A stretch of DNA of 64,000 bases from Bos javanicus (GCF_032452875.1 NC_083876.1:5146001-5210000), one strand, 5' to 3'. Positions 44,604 through 56,645 are shown, counted from the first letter of the stretch. The notes: generated by a model from the letters alone, not told the origin. Program-made: numbers and translations.

Positions 44604-46151
44604 TTGCAAAGAAATACAGGAAAACAATAGAACAGGAAAGTCTAGAGAACTCTTTGAGAAAATTAGAAATACCAAGCCAATATTTCATGCAAAGATGGAC
44701 ACAACAAAGAACAGAAATGGTAAGGACCTAATAGAAGCAGAAGAGATTAAGAAGAGGCGACAGGAATACACAGGAAAAAATATATAAAAAAGGTCTTAAT
44801 GACCCAGATTGTTACAGTGGTGTGGTCCCTCACCTAGAGTCACACATCCTGGAGTGTGAAGTCAAGTAGACCTTAGGAAGCATTACTATGAAGAAAGCTA
44901 GTGGAGGTGATGAAATTACAGTGAGCTATTTTAAATCCTAAAAGACAACGTTAGTAAAATGGAAAGGAGTATGACAATTTGAAAAGGAATACAACAAGGC
45001 TGTATATTGACACCCTACTTTACTTATATGCAGAGTACATCATGAGAATGCCAGGATGGATGAATCACAAGATGGAATCAAGGTTGCCAGGAGAAATATC
45101 AACAACCTCAGATAACACTACCCTAATGGCAGAAAGAGGATAAGGCGATGGCAACCCATTCCAGTACTCTTGCTTGGAAAATCCCATGGAAGGACGAGCC
45201 TGGTAGGCTACAGCCCATGGGGTCGCGAAGAATCAGACATGACTGAGCGACTTCACTTTCACTTTTCACATTCATCCGTTGGAGAAGGACATGACAACCC
45301 ACTCCAGTATTCTTGCCTGGAGAATCCCAGGGACAGAGGAGCTTGGTGCACTGCTGTCTATGGGGTTGCACAGAGTCGGACACGACTGACTTGACTTAGC
45401 AGCAGCAGCAATGGCAGACAGTAAAGATGAACTAAAGAGCCAATTGATAAAGGTGAAAGAGGATACTAAAAAAGCTGGCTTGTAACTTGACATTCAGAAA
45501 ACTAAGATCATGGTATCTGGTCCCATCACTTCATGGCAAATAGATGGGGAAGAAATGCAAACAGTGCAGACTTTATTTTTTTATGCTTCAAAATCATCTT
45601 GGATTTCAATGGCAGCCATGAAATTAAAAATGCTTGCTCCTTGGAATAAAAGATACGACAAACTTCAACAATATATTTAAAAGAGGAGACATCACTTTGA
45701 CAACAAAGGTCCATAGAGTAAAAACTATGATTTTTCCAGTAGTCATGTATGGATGTGAGAGTTGAACTGTAAAAAATGCTGAGTGATTAAGAATGGATGC
45801 TTTCGAACTGTGGAGCTGGAGAAGACTTTTGAGAATCCCTCGCACAGAAAGGTGATCTAACCAATAAAACCTAAAGGAAATCAATCCTGAACATTCTTTG
45901 GAAGAACTGATACTAAGCCTGAGGCTCCAATATTTTGGTCACCTGATTCTAAGAGCAGACTCATTGGAAAAGTTCCTGATCCTGGGAAAGACTGACGGAA
46001 AGAGAAGGGGATGACAGAAGATGAGATGGTTGGATGGCATCACAGACTCAATATACATGAGTTTGAGCAAACTCCAGGAGATGGTGAAGAACGGGGAAGC
46101 TGGTACACTGTAGTCCATGGGGATGTGAAGACTCAGACACAACTTAGTTGT
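44604..46151 (+). mobile_element. BovB LINE with internal deletion, split by BOV-A2
   Basis: Starts in the linker (caaagaaatacaggaaaac) and reaches the 3' end. About half a kilobase of RT is missing at roughly 44945-44985, where linker sequence joins the aaaaggaatacaacaaggctg block. A BOV-A2 interrupts it at 45134-45409. Decayed throughout. Confidence 0.9.
45134..45409 (+). mobile_element. BOV-A2 dimeric SINE nested in BovB
   Basis: Full dimer with a (cag)n end. A 9-base target duplication, aatggcaga, lies at 45125-45133 and 45410-45418, within the BovB RT sequence that follows the Y-A-D-D box. Confidence 0.95.
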
Positions 46152-46338
46152 GAACAAAACAAAACAAAAGAAAAAAAATGAGAAGTTTAAGAAAAGATAT
46201 ATAAAAGAAGTGAAATGACACTGAAGGAAATGAAATAGATTCATTAAACAATAGCAAGCAAAGTATTTTTATCACATTTTGAAAAAGTTGAAGATTTGAC
46301 TCTACCTGAAACTACTTTTTAAACATTAATAATAATAT
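46152..46338. other. No recognised feature
   Basis: AT-rich, with (aaaac)n-like runs directly after the BovB tail. Confidence 0.5.
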
Positions 46339-46340
46339 TT

Positions 46341-46372
46341 GTATGTGTGTGTGTGTGTGTGTCTCTGTGTGT
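46341..46372. repeat. (TG)n microsatellite
   Basis: A TG run with one tctc interruption, directly beside the Bov-tA tail. Confidence 0.95.
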
Positions 46373-46555
46373 GCATTAAGTCATGTCTGACTCTTTGTAA
46401 CCCCATGAACTGTAGCCCTCCAATCTCCTTTGTACATGAGACTTCCCAGTCAAGACTATGTGAGTGAGTTGCCATTTTCTTCTCCAGGAGATCTTTGTGA
46501 CACAGGGATCAAACTCACATCTCCTACACTGTCAGGTGGATTCTTTACCACTGAA
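46373..46555 (-). mobile_element. Bov-tA SINE
   Basis: Complement of a Bov-tA (catgtctgactctttgtaacccc to ggtggattctttaccactga), slightly short at the head end. Confidence 0.88.
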
Positions 46556-47091
46556 AATATGATTGCAAGTTTACTAAATATTTTGCAAACGTATCAACTC
46601 TCACTTGTAATTATCAATTTTCTAACCTATTTTTCTCCTTGAAGTTGTTCACATATTTCACAGGCTCATTTGTTATATTTATAATTTTTACCATATTTAA
46701 TTCTATACAATAGGATTACTTGGCTCATTCTGTGCATGGTGTGGCTCTGTAGGCCTGACTCTTGAAACATTTTTATATCTCAAAAGAAAATCCTGTTATT
46801 GCAAGGTAGTTTTCAGATTAAAATGTAAACTTGCCAATCCATTGCCTTCCTTGTTTGCAGTCCCAGGGTTCATGAGACAGAAGTTCTTAGGTACTAATAC
46901 AAACACCTGTAATATAACCATAATGGACTCTGTATCATAAATAATAAATCTCCAAAAAAGTCTTTTACTTTTTTTCTGATCATATAGAGATAATGTTTTG
47001 CCTATTATCATACTTATCTTGTTCACTTTTATATTGTGAATACAGAAAAGAAGAGATAGAAATACTCTTTGGAAGATATACATGGATTTGA
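46556..47091. other. No recognised feature
   Basis: AT-rich. A 95-codon minus-strand frame (46796-47083) has no recognisable motif. Confidence 0.5.
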
Positions 47092-48102
47092 ATCAGTTCA
47101 GTTCAGTCGCTCAGTTGTGTCTGACTCTTTGTGACCCCATGAACCACAGCATGCCAGGCCTCACTGTCCATCACCAACTCCCAGATTCCACCCAATCCCA
47201 TGTCCATAAAGTCGGTGATGCCATCCAACCATCTCATCCTCTGCTGTCCTCTTCTCCTCCTGCCCTCAATCTTTCACAGCTTCAGGGTCTTTTCAAATGA
47301 GTCAGCTCTTCTGATCAGGTGGCCAAAATATTGGGGTTACAGCTTCAACATCAGTTCTTCCAATGAACACCCAGGACTGATCTCCTTCAGGATGGACTGG
47401 TTGGATTTCCTTGCAGTCCAAGGAACTCTCAAGTCTTCTCCAAAAGCATCAATTCTTCAGTGTTCAGCTTTCTTTGTAGTTCAAATCTCACATCTATACA
47501 TGACCACTGGTAAAACCATAGCCTTGACTACACGGACCTTTGTTGGAAAAGATATGCTGTCTAGATTGGTCATAAATTTCCTTCCAAAGAGCAAGAGTCT
47601 TTTAATTCCATTGCTGCAATCACGATCTGCAGTGATTTTTGAGCTCAGTAAAATAAAGTCAGCTACTGTTTCTACGGTTTCCCCATCTATTTACCATGAA
47701 GTGATGGGACCAGATGCCATGATCTTAGTTTTCTGAATGTTGAGCTTTAAGCCAGCTTTTTCACTCTCCTCTTTCACTTTCCTCAAGAGGCTCTTTAGTT
47801 CTTCTTCACTTTCTGCCATAAGGGTGGTGTCATCTACATACCTGAGGTTATTGATATTTCTCCTGGCAATTTTGATTCCAGCTTGTGCTTCTTCCAGCCC
47901 AGCATTTCTCATGATGTACTCTGTATAGAAGTTAAATAAGCACGGTGACAATATACAGCCTTGACATATTCCTTTTCCTATTTGGAACCAATCAGGTGTT
48001 CCATGTCCAGTTCTAACTGTTGCTTCCTGACCTGCATACAGGTTTCTCAACTGGCAGGGCAGGTGGTCTGGTATCCCCATATGTTTCAGAATTTTACACA
48101 GT
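47092..48102 (-). mobile_element. BovB LINE (outer copy, 3' half)
   Basis: Complement of BovB from the (cagtt)n tail into RT. Open frames occur at 47200-47736 (complement) and 47691-48119, the latter with Y-V-D-D in place of Y-A-D-D near 47830. The element stops at acacagt and continues at 48672. Confidence 0.94.
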
Positions 48103-48671
48103 CTGGTGATTGCAGCCATGAAATTAAAATATGCTTGCCCCTTGGAAGGAAAGTTATGACCAAACTAGAGCATGTTCAAAAGCAGAGACATTACTTTGGC
48201 AACAAAGGTCTGTCTAGTCAAGACTATGGTTTTTCCAGTGGTCATGTATAGATGTGAAAGTTGGACTGTGAAGGAAGCTGAGTACTGAAGAATTGATGCT
48301 TTTGAACTGTGGTGTTAGAGAAGACTCTTGAGAGTTCTTTGGATTGCAAGGAGATCCAACCAGTCCATTCTAAAGGAGATCAGTCCTGGGTGTACTATGG
48401 AAGGACTGATGCTAAAGCTAAAACTCTAATACTTTGGCCACCTCATTTGAAGAGTTGACTCATTGGAAAAGACTCTGATGCTGGGAGGGATTGGGGCAGG
48501 AGGAGAAGGGGATGACAGAGGATGAGATGGCTGAATGGCATCACCGACTTGATGGACATGAGTTTGGGTGAACTCTGGTTGCTGGTGATGGAAAGGGAGG
48601 CCTGGCCTGCTGCAATTCATGGGGTTGCAAAGAGCCAGACACAACTGAGCAAATGAATTGAACTGAACTGA
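48103..48671 (+). mobile_element. BovB LINE 3' end nested in BovB (inverted)
   Basis: A 570-base plus-strand BovB tail sits inside the minus-strand BovB. Both borders carry acacagt (48096-48102 and 48672-48678), a candidate target duplication. Nineteen bases of the outer copy between two cacagt words are missing. Together with 47092-47650 it forms a ~550-bp inverted repeat. Confidence 0.92.
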
Positions 48672-49367
48672 ACACAGTCAAAGGCTTTGGCATGGCCAAT
48701 GAAGCAGAAATAAATGTTTTTCTGTAATTCTCTTGCTTTTTTGATGATCCAACAGATGTTGGCAATTTGATCTCTGGTTCCTCTGCCTTTTCTAAAACCA
48801 GCTTGAACATCTGGAAGTTCACGGTTCACATATTGCTGAAGCCTGGCTTGGAGAATTTTGAGCATTACTTTACTAGAGTGTGAGATGAGTGCAATTGTGC
48901 AGTAGTTTGAGCATTCTTTGGCATTGCCTTTCTTTGGAATTGGAATGAAAACTGACCTTTTCCAGTCCTGTGGCCAGTGCTGAGTTTTCCAAATTTTCTG
49001 GCATATTGTGTGCAGCTGTTTCACAGCATCATCTTTCAGGATTTGAAATAGCTCAACTGGAATTCCATCACTTCCACTAGCTTTGTTTGTAGTGATGCTT
49101 TCTAAGGCCCACTTGACTTCACATTCCAGGATGTATGGCTCTAGGTCAGTGATAACACCATCATAATTATGTGGGTCATGAAGATCTTTTTTTGTACACT
49201 TCTGTGTATTCTTGCCACCTCTTCTTAGTATCTTCTTCCTCTGTTAGGTCCCTACCATTTCTGGCCTTTATTCACCCCATCTTTGCTTGAAGTATTCCCT
49301 TGGTATCTCTAATTTTCTTGAAAAGATCTCTAGTCTTTCCCATTCTATTATTTTCCTCTATTTTTTT
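48672..49367 (-). mobile_element. BovB LINE (outer copy, 5' part)
   Basis: Continues the outer BovB from the RT motif A region (gtcaaaggctttggcatgg) to the linker (tagtctttcccattctattat). It ends in a T-run at 49361-49373. Confidence 0.93.
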
Positions 49368-49509
49368 TTTTTTTGCATAAAACTCAATAAATAAGTGGGG
49401 ACTAAGTCAGCAAGTAAAATACAATTAAGAAGGAATTAGAATTTACTATGTCAATTTTTACAAAACATAGGCCAAGATGTGGGTAGAAAATGATTATTAA
49501 TCAATTATG

Positions 49510-49707
49510 TGTTTGCACGCAGTCATATCTGACTCTTTAATGCCCCATGGACTGCAGTCTACCAGGCTCCTTTATCCATGGAATTTTCTAGCAAGCCTAC
49601 TGGAGTGTGTTGCCACTCCCTACTCCAGGGGATCTTCCAGACCCAGGGATTGAACATGCATCTCTTGGCAGTCTGATTGTTTACCACAAGCTCCATCTGG
49701 AAATTCC
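49510..49707 (-). mobile_element. Bov-tA SINE
   Basis: Complement of a Bov-tA (gtcatatctgactctttaatg to accacaagctccatctggaa). It is followed by an 18-base tandem duplication (ataaagggaaataagttc twice, 49727-49762). Confidence 0.9.
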
Positions 49708-49975
49708 ATTAGTTAGGAAATTTAAATAAAGGGAAATAAGTTCATAAAGGGAAATAAGTTCAATAATTAAGCTTTTTGATTTCAAGTTTAAATGGGAAAC
49801 TTGAAGTCATAATAAGTGACAAGAAAATGTTTCCTCTTCATTGGGGGCTTTAAGCCTGAAGTTTTATACGCATTTATCTGACCTGTGCTGGTTATTCCAA
49901 GACTCCTCTGTGACTAGTGACAATACATGAAAAGGCATCTGTACTATACTTTGAGAAAAAAAAAGTTAAAGTGAA

Positions 49976-50152
49976 TGTGTTAGTCACTTAGTCGTGTGAC
50001 CCTGTGAACTGTAGCCCACCAGGCTCCTCTGTCCATGGAATTCTCCAAGCAAGAACACTGGATTGGATAGCAATTCCCTTCTCCAGGAAACCTTCCCAAC
50101 CAAGGAATTGAACTTGGCAGGCAGATTCTTTACCATCGGAGCCACCAGGGAA
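49976..50152 (-). mobile_element. Bov-tA SINE
   Basis: Complement of a Bov-tA with a shortened body (tgtagcccaccaggctcctc; ttaccatcggagccaccaggga). Confidence 0.9.
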
Positions 50153-50687
50153 TATATAAAGTAAGAGGATAGTACAGAAAAGTGTAAATAAGTAGAGAAA
50201 TGTTACATTTAGAAGTAACAGGAAATGAGAAAACATGGAGTCAATGGTTTAATAAAGATTTCTGTCACCAAAGAGAACATCTGCATCTGTGAAGATCTAG
50301 TAACATGCTATGTCTTCACTTCTACTCTGGCTCATTATATTGTTATATTTTCAGAACTTGCAGTTAAAATGAATCTTAATTTTGAGAGAACTATCTGCAA
50401 ACATTATTTTAGAAAACAGACACAAGCCTTTTATCTACTTAAGTAGCTGTAATGCTCTTGACTGGAGAACATTTCTGAGGAAAAAAAAAAAAAAACAACA
50501 TTGTTGTGTGGGAAATAACTGTTCAGGTGTAGAACCTTGAAGTGTCTTATACTGTAGTTTTGTTGCATTTGATGGAACCAAAACATAAGGCCTTCTTTGT
50601 ATCATGCCTTTCTAAGATCTTGCTGAGCTCTCTGGTTAAGCCTAGTGTTATATTTACATTATCTTAAGACCACAAGATGGATAAAAT
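50153..50687. other. No recognised feature
   Basis: AT-rich, with an A-run at 50480-50494. The 73-codon frame at 50225-50446 has no known motif. Confidence 0.5.
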
Positions 50688-50878
50688 AATGATTCTTAAA
50701 TTTATCACACACCAGAATTAACTGGAAAACTGATAAAAATACATATTGTGAAGTCTTACTTCCAGAGTTTCTGAATCCCTAAGTCTGGGGTGGAGCCCGA
50801 AAATTTGCATTTACAGTAACATCCTAAGGGTGCTGATGCTTCCTCTCTGGAGACCACCTTCTGAGGATTAGTTCTATA
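50688..50878 (-). mobile_element. MER5A-like hAT-Charlie DNA transposon remnant
   Basis: The order gattcttaaatttatc, cagagtttctgaatcc, aagtctggggtggagccc, aaaatttgcattt, gtgctgatgctt is that of MER5A, a non-autonomous DNA transposon common in placental mammals. Terminal repeats are decayed. Confidence 0.8.
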
Positions 50879-51324
50879 AGCCATAGCATAAATATTGCTA
50901 TCATACTCATTTTGAAAAAGATACTAGCAATTTAGATCCAGTTAGTTGGCCTTGATTCATATAGCACTATGCATTGTACATTATATGACATTTCTACTAT
51001 TTGTTAATATATATTATGTGATATAAATTGCTTAAACTGAGCACAGACATATTTGTACTTCTAGGAAAACAAGCAAGGGATATTAGGAAAACAAGCATGG
51101 GATATACTATAAATCAATAATGCATTACTCCCAATTTATTTGCATATTTTATGTAATTTTATAAAATTTTCATTGTTTGAAGACATATAGATACCTGCAG
51201 ATAGAATCCAATTGTTTGAAGTAATGCAAATATGCATAAAAACTTGACATACTGAAAAATTGAAATGTATTACGTTGTCATTTGCAGTTTAATAGTGTTA
51301 TCAGAAAAATTATAGGGACCCTTA
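50879..51324. other. No recognised feature
   Basis: AT-rich. It includes a ~22-base tandem duplication (aggaaaacaagcaagggatatt, then a near copy) at about 51062-51104. Confidence 0.5.
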
Positions 51325-51333
51325 GGCCACCAG

Positions 51334-51885
51334 TTCAGTTCAGTTCAGTTCAGCTGCTCAGTCATTTCTGACTCTTGTGACCCTATGGAATTCACTACAC
51401 AAGGCTTCCCTGTCCACCAGCAACTCCTGGAGTATACTCAAACTCATGTTCATTGAATCCGTGCCATCCAACCATCTCATCCTGTGTCGTCCCCTTCTCC
51501 TCCTGCCTTCAATATTTCCCAGCATCACAGTCTTTTCCAATGAGTCTGTTCTTCCCATCAGGTGGCCAAAGTACTGGAGTTTCAGTTTCAGCATCAGTTC
51601 TTCCAATGAATATTCAGGACTGATTTCCTCTAGGATGGACTGGTTGGATCTCCTTGCTGTCCAAGGGACTTTCAAGAGTCTTCTCCAACACTACAGTCAG
51701 AAGCATCAATTCTTTGGCATTCAGCTTTTTCTGTAGTCCAACTCTCACATCCAAACATGACTACTGGAACAAACAAACCTTTGACTAGACAGATCTTTAT
51801 TGGAAATGTAATGTCTCTACTTTTTAATACGCTGTCTAGATTGGTCATAACTTTCTTCCAAGGAGCAAGTGTCTTTTAATTTCAT
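51334..51885 (-). mobile_element. BovB LINE 3' end
   Basis: The complement of the BovB 3' ~550 bases with a clean (cagtt)4 tail. A probable 9-base target duplication, ggccaccag, lies at 51325-51333 and 51886-51894. The right flank then repeats accaccagagtac within 20 bases. Confidence 0.94.
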
Positions 51886-51894
51886 GGCCACCAG

Positions 51895-52839
51895 AGTACA
51901 TTATAGACCACCAGAGTACTTTATAAAAACAACCTTTTCACACAATAAATAGGACATTAATATAAGTTAGAAAATAAATGGAACATGATGATAAACTATA
52001 TTGCAAGATAAAAATCAATATCATGATTAATATTTTTCCTTTGATGGTATTAATATTGTGACTATGGTTTAAATGAAGTCCTAGTTGACACAGAACATTT
52101 CTGCACTGAATAAAAGAACAAGACACTAAAATATGTTTCAAACTAAGCTTTTGTAAACCTTTACATTTCTTTAAAGGTTACTTCTCAGATTTTACCTTTC
52201 CTTTTAATATACATCCAGACTAGATGTTTCTACTTCTTTTCCTAAATAAATAAATAAATAAAAAGTTAATAATTGTCTTCCTAATCTTCCTCTAAACATT
52301 ATTATGTTAAAGATAAGCCAAGGAAACAATATGATAAAATAATTGACTAAAAAGCATCAAAGAGACAAGAAATTTAAATTGACATTGAGGTGGAGTTAGA
52401 GAAATTAAGCAAGTTAGGCTTGTAGCACAATACAAAAACACACATAAAGTAAATTTCTGCAATAAATAAAATAAGACACTAAAATATGGTACAATCTTTT
52501 TAACCTGTACATTTCTAAGGTATTGCTCAAATTTTACTGTTTCTTATTTTTCTCTTTTAAGAGTGAAATAAAAAAAAAAAAGAGTGAAATAACTCGATTT
52601 ATAATTTCTTTAAAATCTGTGTCTATGCTTTTAATATGTTATTAATTTGTAAAAATTGCTATAACAATATATTTGAACCATTTCTAAGTGTTATTTTGTA
52701 TTTAAATGCTTTCTCTCTATACAGTAGTATGTGCTTTTCCCTATGATGATTTCCTTCTTTAATAATTTACCTGAATAGCTTTCTACACCAAAAAATGTTT
52801 AATATATCTATATTATTTTCTAGATTTTTAAATATTTTT
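51895..52839. other. No recognised feature
   Basis: AT-rich sequence with an (aaat)n run at 52240-52262 and an agagtgaaataa duplication around an A-run at 52560-52592. No coding content. Confidence 0.5.
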
Positions 52840-53001
52840 TTAAATAAGTATAGCTGGTTCACAATCTTGTGTTAGTTTCTGGTGTACAGCAAAGTGATTC
52901 ACTTATACTTTTGTAACCATAAGTTTGCTTTCTATGGTAATAAGTCTGTTTCTGTTTTGTAAATAAGTTAATTTGTATCATATTTTAGATTTCATATATA
53001 A
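52840..53001 (-). mobile_element. Old L1 3' part, left of SINE
   Basis: agctggttcacaatcttgtgttag and tacagcaaagtgattcactta are the complement of an L1 3' UTR. It continues at 53280. Confidence 0.75.
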
Positions 53002-53279
53002 ATGCTGCTGCTGCTGCTAAGTTGCTTCAGTTGTGTCCGACTCTGTGCGACCCCATAGATGGCAGCCCACCAGTCTCTGCCTTCCCTGGGATTCTCCCAG
53101 CAAGAACACTGGAGTGGGTTGCCATTTCCTTCTCCATTGCGTGAAAGTGAAAAGTAAAAGTGAAGTCTCTCAGTCGCGTCTGACTCTTTGCGACCCATGG
53201 ACTGCAGCCTACCAGGCTCCTCCATCCATGGGATTTTCTAGGCAAGAGTACTGGAGTGGGGTTCCATTGCCTTCTCTGA
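53002..53279 (-). mobile_element. BOV-A2 dimeric SINE in L1
   Basis: Complement of the full dimer with a (ctg)n start. It splits L1 wording between atttcatatataa and gatatcatatgat, which are adjacent in intact copies. Confidence 0.96.
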
Positions 53280-53500
53280 TATCATATGATATTTGTCTTT
53301 CTCTTTTTTTCTTACTTCACTTATCATGATGATCTCTAGGTCAATCCATGTTGCTGTGAATGGCAATATTTAATTCTTTTCTATGGCTGAGTAGTGTTCT
53401 ATAATATATACACCACATCTTCTTTATCCATTTACATGTCAATGAACATTTAGGCTGATTCCTTTTCTGGATCTTATTTGTTATCGTTGAGTAGTATTTT
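53280..53500 (-). mobile_element. Old L1 3' part, right of SINE
   Basis: gatatcatatgatatttgtctttctc, gatctctaggtcaatccatgttgctg, atggctgagtagtgttctat: the complement of an L1 3' region in order. Confidence 0.8.
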
Positions 53501-53959
53501 AGATTTGCCATTCTTAACTAAACTGTAAGTTAATCATTATCATTTTAAATTAATTATATTTGTTATATTTTACTAAGTATTTGCTAAGCATACTTTCTTG
53601 ATTAAATTTGTTTCAGCCACAATTTCAAAGGACACACACATTTGTATATATTTGTTTAAGTTTTGAAAGATGTATATTTTATTTTCCATAAGAATTGAAG
53701 CTGGTATTTTAGTGCCTTTTGGAAATTATTTTTGAGTGTGAAATTTTTTTATATACCTATTTTCATTGTTCATAAACTGTTCTAAATTTTCTTTTTAGTT
53801 GCCTTTAATATTTTCTTATATATTTTGCTTTTCAGTTCTTTGTAATGTTTGTTTATATTTATTCAAAACTAGTTTCCTTTATGTGCCTTTTCATTTGAAG
53901 TTCATATATCTTTCTTAATTTAAGAGAATTTGCAGATTGTATCTATTTTAATATTGGCT
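53501..53959. other. No recognised feature
   Basis: Strongly AT-rich, possibly more decayed L1. Nothing certain. Confidence 0.4.
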
Positions 53960-54176
53960 ATGCTGTTCAGATGCTCAGTCGTGTCCGACTCTTTGCAACC
54001 CCAAGAATTATAGCCCACGAGGTTCCTTTTTCTTTGGGATTATCCCAGCAAGAGTACTGGAGTGGGTTGCCATTTCCTCACCCAGGGTATCTTCCTCACC
54101 CAGGGATCGTATCAACATCTCTTATGTCCCCTTCATTGGCAAGTGGGTTCTTTATCATTAGTGACACCTGGGAAGC
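53960..54176 (-). mobile_element. Bov-tA SINE
   Basis: Complement of a complete Bov-tA (gatgctcagtcgtgtccgactc to cattagtgacacctgggaagc). Confidence 0.92.
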
Positions 54177-54719
54177 ACTTTACCTTTTCATTATTTCCTG
54201 TTGGTCTTACTTCTGGAGTAACTATGAAAGGTGTGCTTGAAGCTTGCTTTGCTGAACTCACTCTACAGAATAGTTAAATTATTGATGTGCTTTTTATTTT
54301 TTTTTAATTTTTATTTATGCATTTTTCATATTCATTTTTCCTATTCATATTTTTTGCTTTGTTCATAAGCTCCTCTCTTTGGTCATGGATGTAGTTATTT
54401 CCTTTAGTTTTGAATAACTTAAGCACATTTATAAACTGTCTTTATAAAATTGTATTTTTTTTTTAATTTCCTCAGCAATGAATTCTTTATTGACTTTGTT
54501 GGAATTGATAATAAGCTTTTTTTTTTTTTTAAATTTCCTTCTCTTTTAGTTCACAAATTTATCTTTACTGGTAGTTTCTTTTCCCTCCATCCTCTCTTCT
54601 TCCACCTCCTCTTTTTTTTTTTTTTTTTGGTGACTTTGTAAGTGGCTTTTGGCAGGGGAAACCTTTTTTTTTTTACTATGATTATTTTTATGTTTTATTT
54701 ATTTTATTATTTATAACAG
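54177..54719. other. T-rich spacer, no recognised feature
   Basis: Long T-runs (54296-54306, 54519-54530, 54610-54628, 54665-54674) in AT-rich sequence. The 63-codon frame here is low complexity. Confidence 0.5.
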
Positions 54720-55620
54720 TTTTATTTATTTATTTAATTTAAAATATTGTATTGGTTTTGCCATACATTGACATGAATCCACCATGGGTGTATATGTATT
54801 CCCCTTCCTGAATCCCCCCTCCCACCTCCCTCCCCATCCATCCCTCTGGATCATCCCAGTGCACAAGCACCGAGCACTCTATCTCATGCATCTAACCTGG
54901 ACTGGCAATTTGTTTCACATATGATAATTCACATGTTTCAATGCCATTCTTCCACATTATCCTGCCCTCACCCTCTTCCACAGAGTCCAAAAGACCGTTC
55001 TATACATCTGTGTCTCTTTTGCTGTCTCACATACAGGGGTATCGTTACCATTTTTCTATATTCCATATATATATGTTAGTATACTGTATTGGTGTTTTTC
55101 TTTCTGGCTTACTTCAGTCTGTATAATAGGCTCCAGTTTCATCCACATCATTAGGACTGATTCAAATATATTATTTTTAATGGATGAATAATACTCCATT
55201 GTGTATATGTACCACAACTTTCCTATCCATTCGTCTGCTGATGGAGATTTAGGTTGCTTCCATGTCCTTACTATTATAAACTGTGCTGCGATGAACATTG
55301 GAGTGTACGTGTGTCTTTCGATTCTGTTTTTCTCAGTGTGTATGCCCAGCAGTGGAATTGTTGGGTCATATGACAATTATATTTCCAGTTTTTAAGGAAT
55401 CTCCACACTGTTCTCCATAATGGCTGTACTAGTTTGCATTCCCACCAACAGTGTGAGAGGATTCCCTTTTCTCCACACCCTCTCCAGCATTTATTGCTTG
55501 TAGACTTTTGGATGGCAGCCATTCTGACTGTTGTGAAATGGTACCTCATTGTGATTTTGATTTGCATTTCTCTGATAATGAGTGATGTTGAGCATCTTTT
55601 CATGTGTCTGTTAGCCATAT
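54720..55620 (-). mobile_element. L1 LINE 3' part, 5' truncated (0.9 kb)
   Basis: Complement of a ruminant L1 3' UTR and ORF2 C-terminal end. The 114-codon minus frame 55274-55618 contains the ORF2 cysteine motif C-x3-C-x7-H-x4-C (C-W-R-G-C...H-C-W-W-E-C). One frameshift separates it from the C-terminal frame 55056-55376. ORF2 would supply endonuclease and RT; here only its end is left. Confidence 0.95.
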
Positions 55621-55633
55621 TTTTTTTTTTTTA

Positions 55634-56094
55634 ATTTTGGGCAACAAATCTCTGCCAGAGCCATTCTTTTGTCTAACTTTAAACCAGGCACCCACAGGAT
55701 CTACTCAATTTTGCCTGACTTATTGCTTTTTCCCCAACAGATTGAAGAGGTAGAAAAAAAGGATGGGTAATTAAGAGATTACCAGATGTCTTCCCTAGCT
55801 TCCCCTTCAGTAATCTCACAGACTGTGTGAACAAGATAACATCTAGAGAAAGATTATAAGAACTTGACAAGATTGCACACAAGCCTGCACATGGTAGGGA
55901 ACAGTGACGACTTTGACTCCATATCTCAATTATTAACTGAGATTAGATCTCTGTTTCCCTTTTAAAGTTTTCATGGCAGTGTTTTTGGAGGATGCTGAGT
56001 CTACCATCTCACAGATTGCCAGTATTCTGATTAAAGGCATCTTGCCTTTCTATCAATGTTTGTGTATACTGATTTTATAAGCGGCAAGCATGTC
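55634..56094 (+). repeat. Probable LTR fragment
   Basis: Between an L1 and a BovB. The end (ccagtattctgattaaaggcatcttgcc, then actgattttataagcggcaagca) looks like the polyadenylation and U5 part of a retroviral LTR. No 5' TG end, duplication or family assignment is possible, so it is offered with reserve. Confidence 0.4.
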
Positions 56095-56645
56095 AAGGCT
56101 GTATATTGTCACCCTGCCTATTTAACTTATATGCAGAGTACATCATGAGAAATGCCAAGCAGGATGAAGACAAAGGTGTGTATTGTCAAAGCTATGGTTT
56201 TTGCAGTAGTCATGTACAGATGTGAGAGTTGTACCATAAAGAAGGCTGAACACCAAAGAATTGAAGCTTTTGAACTGTGGTGCTGGAGAAAAGAAGACTC
56301 TTGAGAGTCCCTTGGAGATGAAAGGCACTGCAAGGAGATCAAACCAGTCATTTCTAAAGGAAACCAACCCTGAATATTCATTGGAAGGACTGATGCTGAA
56401 GCTGAAGCTCCAGTGTTTTTTCCACTTGATGCGAAGAACTGACTCATTGAAAAAGACCCTGATGCTGGGAAAGATTGAAGGCGGGAGGAGAAGGGGACAA
56501 CAGAGAATGAGATGGTTGGATGGCATCACCGACTCAATGGACATGAGGTTGAGCAAGCTCTGGGAGATAGTGAAGGACAGGGAAGCTTGGCGTGCTACAG
56601 TTCATGGAGTCTCAAAGAGTTAGACACAACTGAGTGACTGAACAA
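56095..56645 (+). mobile_element. BovB LINE with internal deletion
   Basis: Begins in RT (tgtcaaggctgtatattgtcacc), jumps near 56165 from the Y-A-E-Y-I-M-R-N block directly to gacaaaggt...caaagctatgg (about 0.5 kb missing), then runs to the 3' end. A short extra segment (agatgaaaggc) occurs near 56315. The open frame 56261-56623 is its C-terminal part. Confidence 0.9.

Noticed and set aside
47200..47736. A 178-codon plus-strand frame, the longest plus frame in its area
   Set aside because: It is the antisense of a minus-strand BovB. The S/L-rich composition recurs in the antisense of every BovB copy here.
55274..55618. A Cys/His motif suggesting a zinc-finger gene
   Set aside because: The C-x3-C-x7-H-x4-C spacing and context are those of the L1 ORF2 C-terminal motif, inside an L1 3' fragment.
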